DNA of 41,571 bases, taken from positions 1 through 41,571 of IMG/VR virus record IMGVR_UViG_3300033998_000451, one strand, 5' to 3'. Shown piece after piece: positions 22,842-30,333 of the stretch; within the stretch, counting starts at the first letter, position 1, and each line of letters opens with the position of its first letter. The translations under genes were made by a program, and so were the position numbers. Source of the stretch: a virus. A model generated the notes under the pieces. It was given only the letters and a program-made list of their open reading frames with translations, was not told where the DNA came from and did no database searches.

Positions 22842-24230
22842 TCACCACGCTATGCCGGCTATGCTGTTCCGGCCTATTATTCGAGGAGCCGCCTTCAAAG
22901 TGAGCGACTGGGTTGGCGCAAAAGCAAGCATAAGGGCATCGGCTTTATCGGGGCTGGGCAGCCCTCGCTTTCGCATATCTTCTTTGCTCTCAATCTGGAT
23001 GCGGCCCCTGCTGTCGAACTTATACTTCAAACTTGCGAGCTGAGAAGCCAGCTCATCATCCGGAGGGATGGCAATATCGCCAACCTGAAATCTTTCTCGT
23101 AAAGCCCAGTACCATTCTGCCCGCTTATTAACGAACCGCTCTTTATCTTGGGCTGCTTCGCCGGCATTCATTTCCTGAACCGGATAACGCTGCTCTTTTA
23201 GACGGTCTGCCACTCCAACCCCCAGGCCGACTACATCTACCTTGGCAACCTTGGCCTCGGTTTCTCTTAAAGCATTGATAACCGCGCCAGTGACCTCCAT
23301 CGTGTCCTGGCCGCGAAGCTGGGCAATAACTTCAGCTCTACTGCCCTGGCGCAATATGATAACTGTGGTATCCGTGCCATAGCGGGCCACGTCTACGCCG
23401 AGCTCTCCCGGTTCTCCGCGCGGCATCATTTGCCACCTCTGTTGTGCCGCTTCTATCCAGGCAAGTGGGATAAGCGTATCGTCGCCTTGTTCCGGGAATT
23501 CTCCCAGCACTCTGCTGTACCACAATGGGCTATCTTCTCCCCACTTGAGCCGCTTCTCTTCTACCCATTGCGGGGTAACTAAATAAGGCCGGATAATTTT
23601 CCCAGCCTTAAGATTAGGACTATCGAACGCACTAATGTGTATCTTGTGGTACAGGGGCGACCGAAAGGCATTGTAAAATTCACCGGAAAGCTGCGTCGGG
23701 TTCCCAATAAGCAGGAGCCTTGCTCCTGGGCTGGTAAGAAAACCCTCTGCTGCCTCGAATATGCGCTGGTCAACACCGCTGGCCTCGTCCACTATCAGCA
23801 GGATATACTCGGCGTGAAATCCTTGGAACCGCTCCGGCTTGTCGGTCGATAACCCCAGGGCAAACCACTGTTTTCCGAGTTCAATCTGCGTTTGTAGAAC
23901 CTTACCCCCAAGCGGATACTTTGAACCGGCATGTGCAGCTGCTATTTCTCGCCAGAGCAAGTTTTCCACCTGGTGCCATGTAGGAGCGGTTGTTATAACC
24001 TTGCTGTTTTTGTGGCAGTATAGAAACCACAAGGCCACCCAAGCAGCTACCCTGGTCTTTCCTACGCCATGGCAGGCCCGGACGGCCACACGTCGATGGT
24101 CTCTAACTGTCTTCAGGATTTCCTCCTGCTTTTCCCACGGGTCACCGCCAAGTACCTTGGTGACAAAGAATACTGGGTCCCTTTTTGCACGGTCGAGGAG
24201 AATTCTAGCTTCGGCTTTATTCATCTTCAT
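22842..24230 (-). CDS. Terminase large subunit
   Basis: A 462-residue packaging motor. The ATPase domain has Walker A ACHGVGKTR (about 52-60), followed by the TTAPTWHQVENLLW motif, Walker B YILLIVDEASG (about 143-153) and GNPTQLSGEFY (motif III). The nuclease domain contains ELGVDVARYGTDTTVI with metal-binding Asp residues, VDVVGLGVGVADRL and SPDKADALMLAF. The gene overlaps the small subunit gene by 14 bp. Confidence 0.95.
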   Translation of the reverse strand: MKMNKAEARILLDRAKRDPVFFVTKVLGGDPWEKQEEILKTVRDHRRVAVRACHGVGKTRVAAWVALWFLYCHKNSKVITTAPTWHQVENLLWREIAAAHAGSKYPLGGKVLQTQIELGKQWFALGLSTDKPERFQGFHAEYILLIVDEASGVDQRIFEAAEGFLTSPGARLLLIGNPTQLSGEFYNAFRSPLYHKIHISAFDSPNLKAGKIIRPYLVTPQWVEEKRLKWGEDSPLWYSRVLGEFPEQGDDTLIPLAWIEAAQQRWQMMPRGEPGELGVDVARYGTDTTVIILRQGSRAEVIAQLRGQDTMEVTGAVINALRETEAKVAKVDVVGLGVGVADRLKEQRYPVQEMNAGEAAQDKERFVNKRAEWYWALRERFQVGDIAIPPDDELASQLASLKYKFDSRGRIQIESKEDMRKRGLPSPDKADALMLAFAPTQSLTLKAAPRIIGRNSIAGIAW

Positions 24231-24735
24231 CCGATGCCGCTGCCTGCACCAGCTCCGCCCAAGTTGCTACACCATCGGCCAAACGGCTTACCGGGTCGTC
24301 ACCAAGGAGCTCGGCTTTCTGCTTCAATTGCTGACGGACTTCTGACGCAGTTACCGCAAGCAGCTCCACCAATACCCTGGGGATTTTGCCTCTCTCTTTT
24401 ATAAGGTCCGCCAGCCACGCCCTAACCGCCTGATGCAGCTCGTAGCTGTCCTGGACAATTGAATCCAGCATCTGGAGGTCGGATAAGCATTTTTTAACCG
24501 AAGTCTGCATTTGCTCTTGGCTTTTACGATATTGCTCCCGAGCCTCAGCCCTAATATCGAAGTGCTCTTGCATGTGCCTCCAGATGGTCACATGGGTTAT
24601 CTTTTCACCGTAACGTTCAAGCAATCTTGCAGCTGCGGCCCTCGGGCTTAGCCCTTCGTCTTTGCACCACTGTTCTATTTCCACCCGGTGCGGTGAGTTG
24701 CAGACCCGGCACCGGGCCGAATATCCCACCGGCAT
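24217..24735 (-). CDS. Terminase small subunit (probable)
   Basis: A 172-residue protein when begun at ATG 24735, which has AGGAGGTG at good spacing; the longer reading from GTG 24744 would begin inside that ribosome site. The N-terminus has a small Cys/His cluster (ARCRVCNSPHRVEIEQWC) and a helix-turn-helix (GLSPRAAAARLLERYGEKIT, HVTIWRHMQEHF). A helical domain with a coiled coil and an acidic end (ASDEDE) follows. It probably recognises packaging DNA; three palindromic repeats lie just upstream. Assignment depends on pairing with the large subunit. Confidence 0.75.
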   Translation of the reverse strand: MPVGYSARCRVCNSPHRVEIEQWCKDEGLSPRAAAARLLERYGEKITHVTIWRHMQEHFDIRAEAREQYRKSQEQMQTSVKKCLSDLQMLDSIVQDSYELHQAVRAWLADLIKERGKIPRVLVELLAVTASEVRQQLKQKAELLGDDPVSRLADGVATWAELVQAAASDEDE

Positions 24736-24755
24736 ACCGGGCACCTCCTGTTTCA

Positions 24756-24796
24756 GTTAACGTTAATTTTGTTAACGTTAATGCTGTTAACGTTAA
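24756..24796. repeat. Three 15-bp-spaced GTTAACGTTAA repeats, each with palindrome TTAACGTTAA
   Basis: Copies at 24756-24766, 24771-24781 and 24786-24796, exactly one per 15 bp with AT-rich or GC-poor 4-bp spacers. They fill the gap between the late-regulator gene stop and the terminase ribosome site. The regular spacing and perfect dyads point to protein binding: a packaging (pac/cos-type) site, an operator or the late promoter control region. See the findings. Confidence 0.9.
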
Positions 24797-24805
24797 AAAC
24801 TCCCT

Positions 24806-25288
24806 TCACCCTTTAGGTGCAGACCGTATGACACGCCGTGCAGTAATCTTTTCTTTTGCCCGCCTAACATATTCTTGAACCGTAGCCTTCTTAACTCCCA
24901 TGTACTTGGCAGTTTCCCCATACGACAATCCTTCTCCAACCACCATCAAAAATGCTTCCCGCTCTTTTTCGCTCAAAACATCCAGCGCCTCCAATATTTG
25001 CAGTCTAACTTTCTCTACTATCAATGTCGGCCCCGGTTGTGGCTGATAGCGAAACAATGTAATAGCCCTCTGCGGGTCAATCGGAATATAGCGGCGGGGG
25101 CGGCTCGGCTCTGGTGGATAGCCTGTCACCATATACTCAATCGTCCACTCTAGGTCACGCTCCATGCCACGGAGGAGCGATAAATCATGCTTACGACCTT
25201 CTTTCTCTGCCCTACGGATAGCTTTTCTTACCAACGCCAGTGATTGGCAATACTCTTCTATTAGCCCCCGGAGCTCTTCTCGCAACAT
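24806..25288 (-). CDS. Sigma-70 region 4-like late transcription regulator
   Basis: A 160-residue protein begun at ATG 25288, which lies behind GGAGGTGGG. The C-terminus (about 105-152) is a sigma-70 region 4-type helix-turn-helix: LDVLSEKEREAFLMVVGEGL, SYGETAKYMGVKKATVQEYV, RRAKEKI. The N-terminal half is helical with no sigma region 2. Small phage proteins of this kind (ArpU/RinA/Xpf-like) activate late operons, and this one stands first before the packaging genes and behind a terminator. Confidence 0.8.
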   Translation of the reverse strand: MLREELRGLIEEYCQSLALVRKAIRRAEKEGRKHDLSLLRGMERDLEWTIEYMVTGYPPEPSRPRRYIPIDPQRAITLFRYQPQPGPTLIVEKVRLQILEALDVLSEKEREAFLMVVGEGLSYGETAKYMGVKKATVQEYVRRAKEKITARRVIRSAPKG

Positions 25289-25305
25289 TCCCACCTCCAA
25301 TCAAT

Positions 25306-25348
25306 CAAAAAGGCCGACACTCTGGCACATAGCCAGAAATGTCGGCCT
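25306..25348 (-). terminator. Intrinsic terminator between early genes and the late operon
   Basis: Stem AGGCCGACA (25311-25319) with TGTCGGCCT (25340-25348), with an inner CTGGC/GCCAG helix (25322-25326 with 25332-25336). On the minus strand the stem is followed by TTTTTGATTGATTGG. It would stop transcription from the DUF2292-like gene before the sigma-like regulator, or act as an antitermination point. Confidence 0.8.
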
Positions 25349-25372
25349 CCCGATATTCGGGTCAGCCAAGAT

Positions 25373-25540
25373 TTACTTTTCTTTGGTCTCCTGTTTTTGC
25401 TCCGTTACCCAACCGTCCTGGATTTCCACCCTTACGAGCCTTCCTGCTTGGATAACGAAAGTGACTTTGCCGTAGCTCACGGCATCTATCTTATCGGGTC
25501 TCGCATTGACCTCAGAAATTATTTGTTTACTAACTTTCAT
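25373..25540 (-). CDS. Small DUF2292/YezD-like protein
   Basis: A 55-residue protein: start ATG 25540 overlaps the RusA stop as ATGA, end TAA at 25373. It contains the segment DAVSYGKVTFVIQAGRLVRV, the pattern of the small DUF2292 (YezD) proteins common in Firmicutes (SYG-x-V-T-hydrophobic-IQ-x-G-x-V), then a charged end (TEQKQETKEK). Function unknown. It is the last gene before the terminator. Confidence 0.75.
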   Translation of the reverse strand: MKVSKQIISEVNARPDKIDAVSYGKVTFVIQAGRLVRVEIQDGWVTEQKQETKEK

Positions 25541-25935
25541 GTCCATTCTCGAATAATCACCTCTGTTCTTGGGGCCTGCGGGTCAATTTTGAATTCCGGC
25601 TGCGGCAGCTTTAACACCTCAGCATTATCCTCGGCGATAATCCCAGCTTTTCTAAGTCCGTCAAGGATAAATTTGCCCACGTAGTTATCCGGGTCCCTGC
25701 GTCTCTTATCGCGGAAATAATACGTGAGTTTAACTTCCGCCTTCTCAAAGCGTGGTATGTTAAACGATAAGGCCAATAGTTTCAGGTTCCGTGCCATTTC
25801 CTCAACTTCCTGGTGCCTAATCCTCCAGTGCTTGCGGGTCCAAACGTTCAGGCTGGGCGGCAAGGTTGGAATTGAAATCCACACCTGGCGGGGCGGTCCC
25901 GGGTAAACCTTCGCGTCCCAGGTGTTACGCTCCAT
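25537..25935 (-). CDS. RusA-like Holliday junction resolvase
   Basis: A 132-residue protein when begun at ATG 25935, which follows GGAGG. It shows the RusA signature: IPTLPPSLNVWTRKHW near the N-terminus, VKLTYYFRDKRRRDPDNYVG, KFILDGLRKAGIIAEDNAEV, with acidic metal-binding residues D-x-DN and D in LDGL and EDN. It resolves branched recombination or replication intermediates before packaging, and belongs with the phage's own SbcCD and annealing-protein candidates. Confidence 0.88.
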   Translation of the reverse strand: MERNTWDAKVYPGPPRQVWISIPTLPPSLNVWTRKHWRIRHQEVEEMARNLKLLALSFNIPRFEKAEVKLTYYFRDKRRRDPDNYVGKFILDGLRKAGIIAEDNAEVLKLPQPEFKIDPQAPRTEVIIREWT

Positions 25936-26107
25936 GTTTAACCTCCGCATAGATTACCAACCTGCCCGGGCTTATGCCGTCATATCTTTCCTCGTAGCGC
26001 GGCCTTCTCACAAGTACCTTAATCTTTTTCGCTGCTTCACGTTCTCTGGCTCGCCTTATGCGTTCTTCTTTGGCCTTCCGGCCGGGTCGTTTATGCTGTG
26101 CCGGCAT
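25925..26107 (-). CDS. Small basic hypothetical protein
   Basis: A 60-residue protein begun at ATG 26107 behind AAGGAGGTGG. The N-terminal half is very Lys/Arg rich and helical (RPGRKAKEERIRRAREREAA), followed by a short strand (GRLVIYAEVKHGA). No family recognised; the charge suggests nucleic-acid binding. Its stop overlaps the RusA gene start. Confidence 0.6.
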   Translation of the reverse strand: MPAQHKRPGRKAKEERIRRAREREAAKKIKVLVRRPRYEERYDGISPGRLVIYAEVKHGA

Positions 26108-26109
26108 GT

Positions 26110-26532
26110 CTACCACCTCCTTGTCGGGTGATATTCGATAACGCCAATTGTGCAAAGCCCCACTTCCCGGACCACCTGGGCGATAACATCAAGGGGAATG
26201 CCGCGCACGCAGTCGTCCATCGCTTTGTAAAGATAGGCCAGGGCCATCCTGGCCCATTTAATCCTGTCTTTAGGCCGATTGAGGTTTACCCAGTTCTCGA
26301 TAATTTCCTCAAACTTTCCTGCCATGGCAGCAAGAATCATAAACTCTTCCCGCTCCGCTCGGTTCATGTAGTTCTTTCTGGTCGGTTGCTGAGGTTGTGG
26401 CCCCGCAGTTTTTTTCTTCTCCCGCTTTTCCTGCCGCTTAGCCGCAAGTATCTTCTCCAGCTTTTCCAGGTCTATCGGCCCTTCCAGTGCTATTTCGTTT
26501 CTCGCTTCAAGAATTTCCCGCAGCGTAGCCAC
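26110..26532 (-). CDS. Hypothetical early protein
   Basis: A 140-residue helical protein with a basic central segment (KLEKILAAKRQEKREKKKTA) and Gln/Pro linker, then a well-packed helical C-terminal region (RIKWARMALAYLYKAMDDCV, DVIAQVVREVGL). It starts with GTG 26532. No family recognised. Tightly packed between small early genes. Confidence 0.55.
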   Translation of the reverse strand: MATLREILEARNEIALEGPIDLEKLEKILAAKRQEKREKKKTAGPQPQQPTRKNYMNRAEREEFMILAAMAGKFEEIIENWVNLNRPKDRIKWARMALAYLYKAMDDCVRGIPLDVIAQVVREVGLCTIGVIEYHPTRRW

Positions 26533-26538
26533 CGCTTA

Positions 26539-26841
26539 TCACCTCAACCTCGGGTCGCCCGGACCGAGGTACGGCCCTCGGTCATTCCCCGTGGTAAGCA
26601 CCTCAAGAACCCGCCTGGCTATCGTGGCATCCCGTATCGTCTCATCCCATACTGGAATGCCCTTAATATGCTTTAAAAAAGCCAGGTCGCTTTCCACGTT
26701 TTCCACCTGTCTCTTAACCCACCCAAGTATGCCTTCCTGCCTGATTCTCCGCAGAAATAGGTGGGTATCGCAGTCATAGCCATAGCCATCCAGTATAATT
26801 TGCCAGAGCTGCCTTTCTAGGGTATTTTGCAAAGCTATCAA
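26539..26841 (-). CDS. Hypothetical early protein
   Basis: About 100 residues if begun at TTG 26841, which has GAGGTGG five bases upstream; the frame is open to 26877. Sequence includes TLERQLWQIILDGYGYDCDT and ATIARRVLEVLTTGNDRG. No family recognised. It overlaps the 3' end of the next gene by 68 bp in another frame, which is long for this compact phage, so either its start or the neighbour's end may be misjudged. Confidence 0.45.
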   Translation of the reverse strand: MIALQNTLERQLWQIILDGYGYDCDTHLFLRRIRQEGILGWVKRQVENVESDLAFLKHIKGIPVWDETIRDATIARRVLEVLTTGNDRGPYLGPGDPRLR

Positions 26842-27061
26842 GACTACCACCTCGCTTAATAAGCTCGATTGAAGCATCTCCGCAGCGCAGGTCTGCGGTC
26901 GAAACAGTCACGCGGTATTTTCCGGTATGGACCGTAATAAACCGCTCATGGACAAACTCGATTAAGCCAGTGTAAGTGGTCATGCCTTTTCCGGTGTAGC
27001 TCCGTATCTTTGCCCGGACCTTATCTCCGGGCTGAAAAAGCCCTATAACTTCTCCGCTCAC
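26774..27061 (-). CDS. Hypothetical small protein with beta-barrel-like N-terminus
   Basis: A 95-residue protein starting at GTG 27061, which overlaps the helicase-loader stop by one base. Residues 1-68 look folded (FQPGDKVRAKIRSYTGKG, YTGLIEFVHERFITVHTGKY), like a small SH3/OB-type barrel; the final stretch (AALANYTGWLWL) overlaps the following gene. No family recognised. Confidence 0.5.
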   Translation of the reverse strand: MSGEVIGLFQPGDKVRAKIRSYTGKGMTTYTGLIEFVHERFITVHTGKYRVTVSTADLRCGDASIELIKRGGSLDSFAKYPRKAALANYTGWLWL

Positions 27062-28011
27062 TATTTAACCCTCCTCAATCTGCGGTCCGGCCCACCAAGT
27101 TTAAGAAACTCGCAGAACCCGGCCAACCTGCTGGCTATAGCCGGACCAAAGTTATCAATCCCAAACCGCTCCTCTATCTCCGGCAGGTCAAAGTTTGAGC
27201 TTATCACAATTGGCTTACCAAGCCGCACCCTGGCGTCTATCACATAGTAAAACCGCTCCGGGCCCCACTCAGTGCGGAAACTTTCTTTTCCCATGTCGTC
27301 CCATAGCAGCACGGGCACATGGATATAACGGTCCAGCACCCGCCATTCACTCTCCTGGGTATTTTCGTCGTATGCCGCACGCAGCTCCATGAGGAAATCA
27401 ACCGTGCGAGCATACAGGCACCGGATACCCATGCGGCAAAGCCGATGAGTGAGGGCATGGAGGGCGTAAGACTTGCCTGTTCCGTTTCCCTGTGGGTTAT
27501 CAGGGCTCTTGTCGGCGGAAATGTATATTCCTCGCCCCTGTGTTGGGTCCCACTCCATAAGCCGTCGGTAAACCGCCCGGTTATGCTCATCTATCACTGC
27601 CGCCTCAAAGGTGTGCTCAAGCTCAATACCCACCAGCCCGCTCTTCTGGATAAGCTCGCGGTAGCGGACCTCCCGAAAGCAAGTGCTAACGTCGTAGATA
27701 ACGCGATGTGGCTTAGGTTCCCAACGTTCAACTGTCCTTTGCCCGTTTTTGCAGTCCTCGCACTTGCGGAAGTAGTCGTCTTTCCATGGGCATTCCTTGG
27801 GGTCGTGTATGGTCTTATTGACCACCGGAGCCCGCTCCATAATCTCGCGGCGGCGGGCTATTTCCTCCTGGATTTGCTTAAACCGCTCCTCAAAGTCATA
27901 ATCAGCCTTCGGTGTTCTGGTAGAGGGCCGCGAAGCGGTTCCTTCTGGCTTCGTCGAGTGACTTGGTAACCCCAGGCTTGATAAAGCTTTGCTGATATGT
28001 TCCATTGCCAC
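27061..28011 (-). CDS. DnaC-like replicative helicase loader (AAA+ ATPase)
   Basis: A 316-residue protein. A Cys cluster (CPWKDDYFRKCEDCKNG, residues about 74-90) precedes an AAA+ core with Walker A GNGTGKS, Walker B VPVLLWDDMG, sensor 1 VISSNFD and arginine-finger region ASRLAGF. It loads the host replicative helicase at the phage origin. The start is GTG 28011 (or ATG 28005) behind GGAGGTGA; the first 37 codons overlap the initiator gene in another frame. Initiator and loader adjacency is typical of phage replication modules. Confidence 0.88.
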   Translation of the reverse strand: MAMEHISKALSSLGLPSHSTKPEGTASRPSTRTPKADYDFEERFKQIQEEIARRREIMERAPVVNKTIHDPKECPWKDDYFRKCEDCKNGQRTVERWEPKPHRVIYDVSTCFREVRYRELIQKSGLVGIELEHTFEAAVIDEHNRAVYRRLMEWDPTQGRGIYISADKSPDNPQGNGTGKSYALHALTHRLCRMGIRCLYARTVDFLMELRAAYDENTQESEWRVLDRYIHVPVLLWDDMGKESFRTEWGPERFYYVIDARVRLGKPIVISSNFDLPEIEERFGIDNFGPAIASRLAGFCEFLKLGGPDRRLRRVK

Positions 28012-29224
28012 GGTTCACCTCCTCAGCTGGCGTATACTCATCTTCCCAGCCTTTCGCATTAAGCCATGTGGCGGGATAAGGGATATACTTACCCCCCTCT
28101 TTTTGCCAGTCGTAGCTGGCTTTAGCCCTCTCAAGGCCGGCGAGAATTGCCGCAAATAACTCATCATTTGGGCGCAGTCTGGCCCATACCCGCTCAGCCT
28201 GGCCTTTATTCTTTTTGCGCGGATACAGCTGCCAGAACTGGTCGAAAAGTTGTTCCTGTTTCTTGCTGGTAAAAGGGGGTCTGGGCTTATTTGGCTTTTC
28301 TCCTGCTACCTCCAATAGATTTTTGGCCTGCTGCTCGCCTGGCGTAGCAGTCACCATTTCGGCCTCTACGCTTCCGCCAGGGTCTTGGCCCGCTTCGTTG
28401 GTTAATTGCTCATCCGGTTGGACAGTCACCTTAACGGCCTCTACGTCATCAACCGGATTATTTACAGCAGGAGATTGGCCGTTGCCCGCACGCGCATCGT
28501 CGTCAGGCGATGCGCAAGTAAGTAAATTATTATTATCTGGTTTGGTATGGTTAGGTAAGGTAAGGTTAGGTAAGGTTATAGTAGATGCCGACTTGATTTT
28601 TGACAGATTTTGAGTAGATTTCTGTAGATATTCAGTAGGTGGTGGTAAAAGAACATATCCAGCCTCCTCTGGTGTTCGTTGGCCTTTCCCAGCATTACAA
28701 GCTCGGCACGCTACGACTACATTTTCTAGAGAAGTAGGACCGCTGGGGTCAACGTAATCATAAGTTGCCCCATCTGGGCCTTTGCGGTCTTTCCAATTAA
28801 CTGGCCGCCCGCAATAACGGCAACGGTCTTTATCTCTTTCCCGTATTGCTTGGATTAAGGCTTTATTGTTATAGAGCTCTCTATGGCGTCTTTTTTGTTC
28901 GGCTGCGTGTTGTCTTTGGTCTAAGAGCCGACCCGCGTAGTCATACCAATCATGTATAACGTAAGAGTCGCCTACCTGGTCTATAAAACCGGCCTGCAAT
29001 AAGGCATTTAAGAACTGTTGTGGGTCACCATCCCACTGAGCGGCTCGGGCAATTATTCTCGCAGAGATTCCTTTAAGGTTACCATCCGGAGCATTGTCCA
29101 ATGCCCAAAGCCAGAAACATATTAAATGCCCCATAAAATGTACCGGCGGTATATCTAGAATGTCTGATGCTACAAGTGTTTTCTTGTGGTTCGGTAGAGA
29201 TTGATGAACTTCTATCCATGCCAT
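27902..29224 (-). CDS. Replication initiator/organiser with embedded HNH-like domain
   Basis: A 440-residue protein begun at ATG 29224, six bases past AGGGGGT. Residues about 1-105 are a winged-helix region (WIEVHQSLPNHKKTLVASDI, FMGHLICFWLWALDNAPDGN). Residues about 127-190 form an HNH-like zinc domain (CRYCGRP, then NVVVACRACNAGKGQRTPEE) in which the usual His of 'DHV' is Tyr (YDYVDP). A low-complexity acidic linker follows, with two imperfect repeats (VEAVKVTVQPDEQL and VEAEMVTATPGEQQ). The C-terminal domain (about 325-400; FDQFWQLYPRKKNKGQAERV) matches phage replication proteins. A candidate origin lies inside the gene. Confidence 0.75.
   Translation of the reverse strand: MAWIEVHQSLPNHKKTLVASDILDIPPVHFMGHLICFWLWALDNAPDGNLKGISARIIARAAQWDGDPQQFLNALLQAGFIDQVGDSYVIHDWYDYAGRLLDQRQHAAEQKRRHRELYNNKALIQAIRERDKDRCRYCGRPVNWKDRKGPDGATYDYVDPSGPTSLENVVVACRACNAGKGQRTPEEAGYVLLPPPTEYLQKSTQNLSKIKSASTITLPNLTLPNHTKPDNNNLLTCASPDDDARAGNGQSPAVNNPVDDVEAVKVTVQPDEQLTNEAGQDPGGSVEAEMVTATPGEQQAKNLLEVAGEKPNKPRPPFTSKKQEQLFDQFWQLYPRKKNKGQAERVWARLRPNDELFAAILAGLERAKASYDWQKEGGKYIPYPATWLNAKGWEDEYTPAEEVNRGNGTYQQSFIKPGVTKSLDEARRNRFAALYQNTEG
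28517..28578. other. Candidate replication origin: AT-rich stretch plus tandem GGTTA/GGTAA pentamers
   Basis: Eight consecutive GGTNN pentamers run from 28539 to 28578 (GGTTT, GGTAT, GGTTA, GGTAA, GGTAA, GGTTA, GGTAA, GGTTA). They are flanked at 28517-28538 by an AT-rich run (AGTAAGTAAATTATTATTAT). They lie in the linker-coding part of the initiator gene, where many phages (lambda O and several lactococcal phages) carry iterons. The repeats also encode LPNLTLPN, so coding constraint cannot be excluded. Confidence 0.45.
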
Positions 29225-29235
29225 TCCCATACCCC

Positions 29236-30333
29236 CTACATTTGCGGGGGAATTGGTGTAGGAAACTGGTTCCATTCCCGACCGTCTAGTAATCGCCCTG
29301 CGCTCCGTTTGTCTACTTTTGCCATAGTAATACCGGCTCTTCCACAGATAGCTGCCCTAATTCCCCTGTCGCGCTTCATATCTTCTTCAGAGAGCCCGGA
29401 ATCGAGTATCAGGTATTTCTTTACTGGGGGTAACCCTTTTTCAATTCGCTCTGCATGGTCGATTACGAAAGGTTTACTCGGTGCCCACTCGCCCCAGCTC
29501 TTAAAGAAGAAACTTGTTTCGGTTTCAATACACTGGTCTCGCAAACTTCTCACCCAGGTCGGGTTCATGGGGCGAGCATCGGGACCCGTTTCTCCTCCTG
29601 CAATAACCCAATGAAGCAGACGTAATCTCTCAACCGGCCTTTTGCAGTACCTACATACGAGCTGGCCATTTTCCCAGGATACTCCTTCTTCACATAATTG
29701 CCCATGCCGCTCACAAAATCGTGCTTCTCCAAGCCATTGACGAAGGTCTACCGGACCTAGCATAGGCTCAACGCTTACAAACCGAACTACCGCCGGAATT
29801 TTAAGCAAAACAGGGATTCGCTCTTCAGCCCGAGCCTGGTTCTCAGCCGTAACGCCAATCCACACATTAGGAAGTGGCCACCTATCAGCTACTCCAATAA
29901 TGTATCCTTTGGTCCCGTTGTCACCTTTCTCGTGCCCAAAACGCATATAGCCTTCCCATTCGTAGCACCAAATTTTCTCGAACCACTCGGCCATTCTTTC
30001 TGGTCGTTTTGTCAGAATTATATAGGTATGGTGCGGTGAATACCGCATTGTACTCCACACCCTGGCAATAAAGTGGTCCGGTACGTCCGGGTGGAAAAGG
30101 TCACCCATTGAGCACACGAATACTCTTCTGGGCTTTCTCCATCGCAGCGGTTCCTCCAGTAACTCTGGATGAAGGGTTACTTTAAAAGGCTCATCATCTG
30201 GGTATCCAAACCTACCTCTCAATCTAAAGGCCAGCCTCCTGGCGTAGCAGTTCTCGCATCCTTCGCTTACAGGAGAACAACCCGTAACCGGGTTCCATGT
30301 TACATCCGTCCACTCAATTTTTGTCCTGTTCAT
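29236..30333 (-). CDS. Phage Gp37/Gp68 family protein (DUF5131)
   Basis: A 365-residue protein of the Gp37/Gp68 (DUF5131) family. Motifs: IEWTDVTWNPVTGCSPVSEG, CENCYARRLAFRL, RVFVCSMGDLFHPDVPDHFI, TYIILTKRPERM, PNVWIGVTAENQARAEERIP and HWVIAGGETGPDARPMNPTW. The CSPVSEGCENC cluster is radical-SAM-like but function is not established. An extra Cys/His insertion (CERHGQLC ... CRYCKRP, about 208-235) looks like a zinc ribbon. It sits between ASCH and initiator genes with a 4-bp overlap upstream. Confidence 0.88.
   Translation of the reverse strand: MNRTKIEWTDVTWNPVTGCSPVSEGCENCYARRLAFRLRGRFGYPDDEPFKVTLHPELLEEPLRWRKPRRVFVCSMGDLFHPDVPDHFIARVWSTMRYSPHHTYIILTKRPERMAEWFEKIWCYEWEGYMRFGHEKGDNGTKGYIIGVADRWPLPNVWIGVTAENQARAEERIPVLLKIPAVVRFVSVEPMLGPVDLRQWLGEARFCERHGQLCEEGVSWENGQLVCRYCKRPVERLRLLHWVIAGGETGPDARPMNPTWVRSLRDQCIETETSFFFKSWGEWAPSKPFVIDHAERIEKGLPPVKKYLILDSGLSEEDMKRDRGIRAAICGRAGITMAKVDKRSAGRLLDGREWNQFPTPIPPQM

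Noticed and set aside
28539-28578. Pentamer repeats as a CRISPR or telomere-like array
   Set aside because: The units are 5 bp, without spacers, and lie within a coding gene; iterons or plain coding repeats explain them better.
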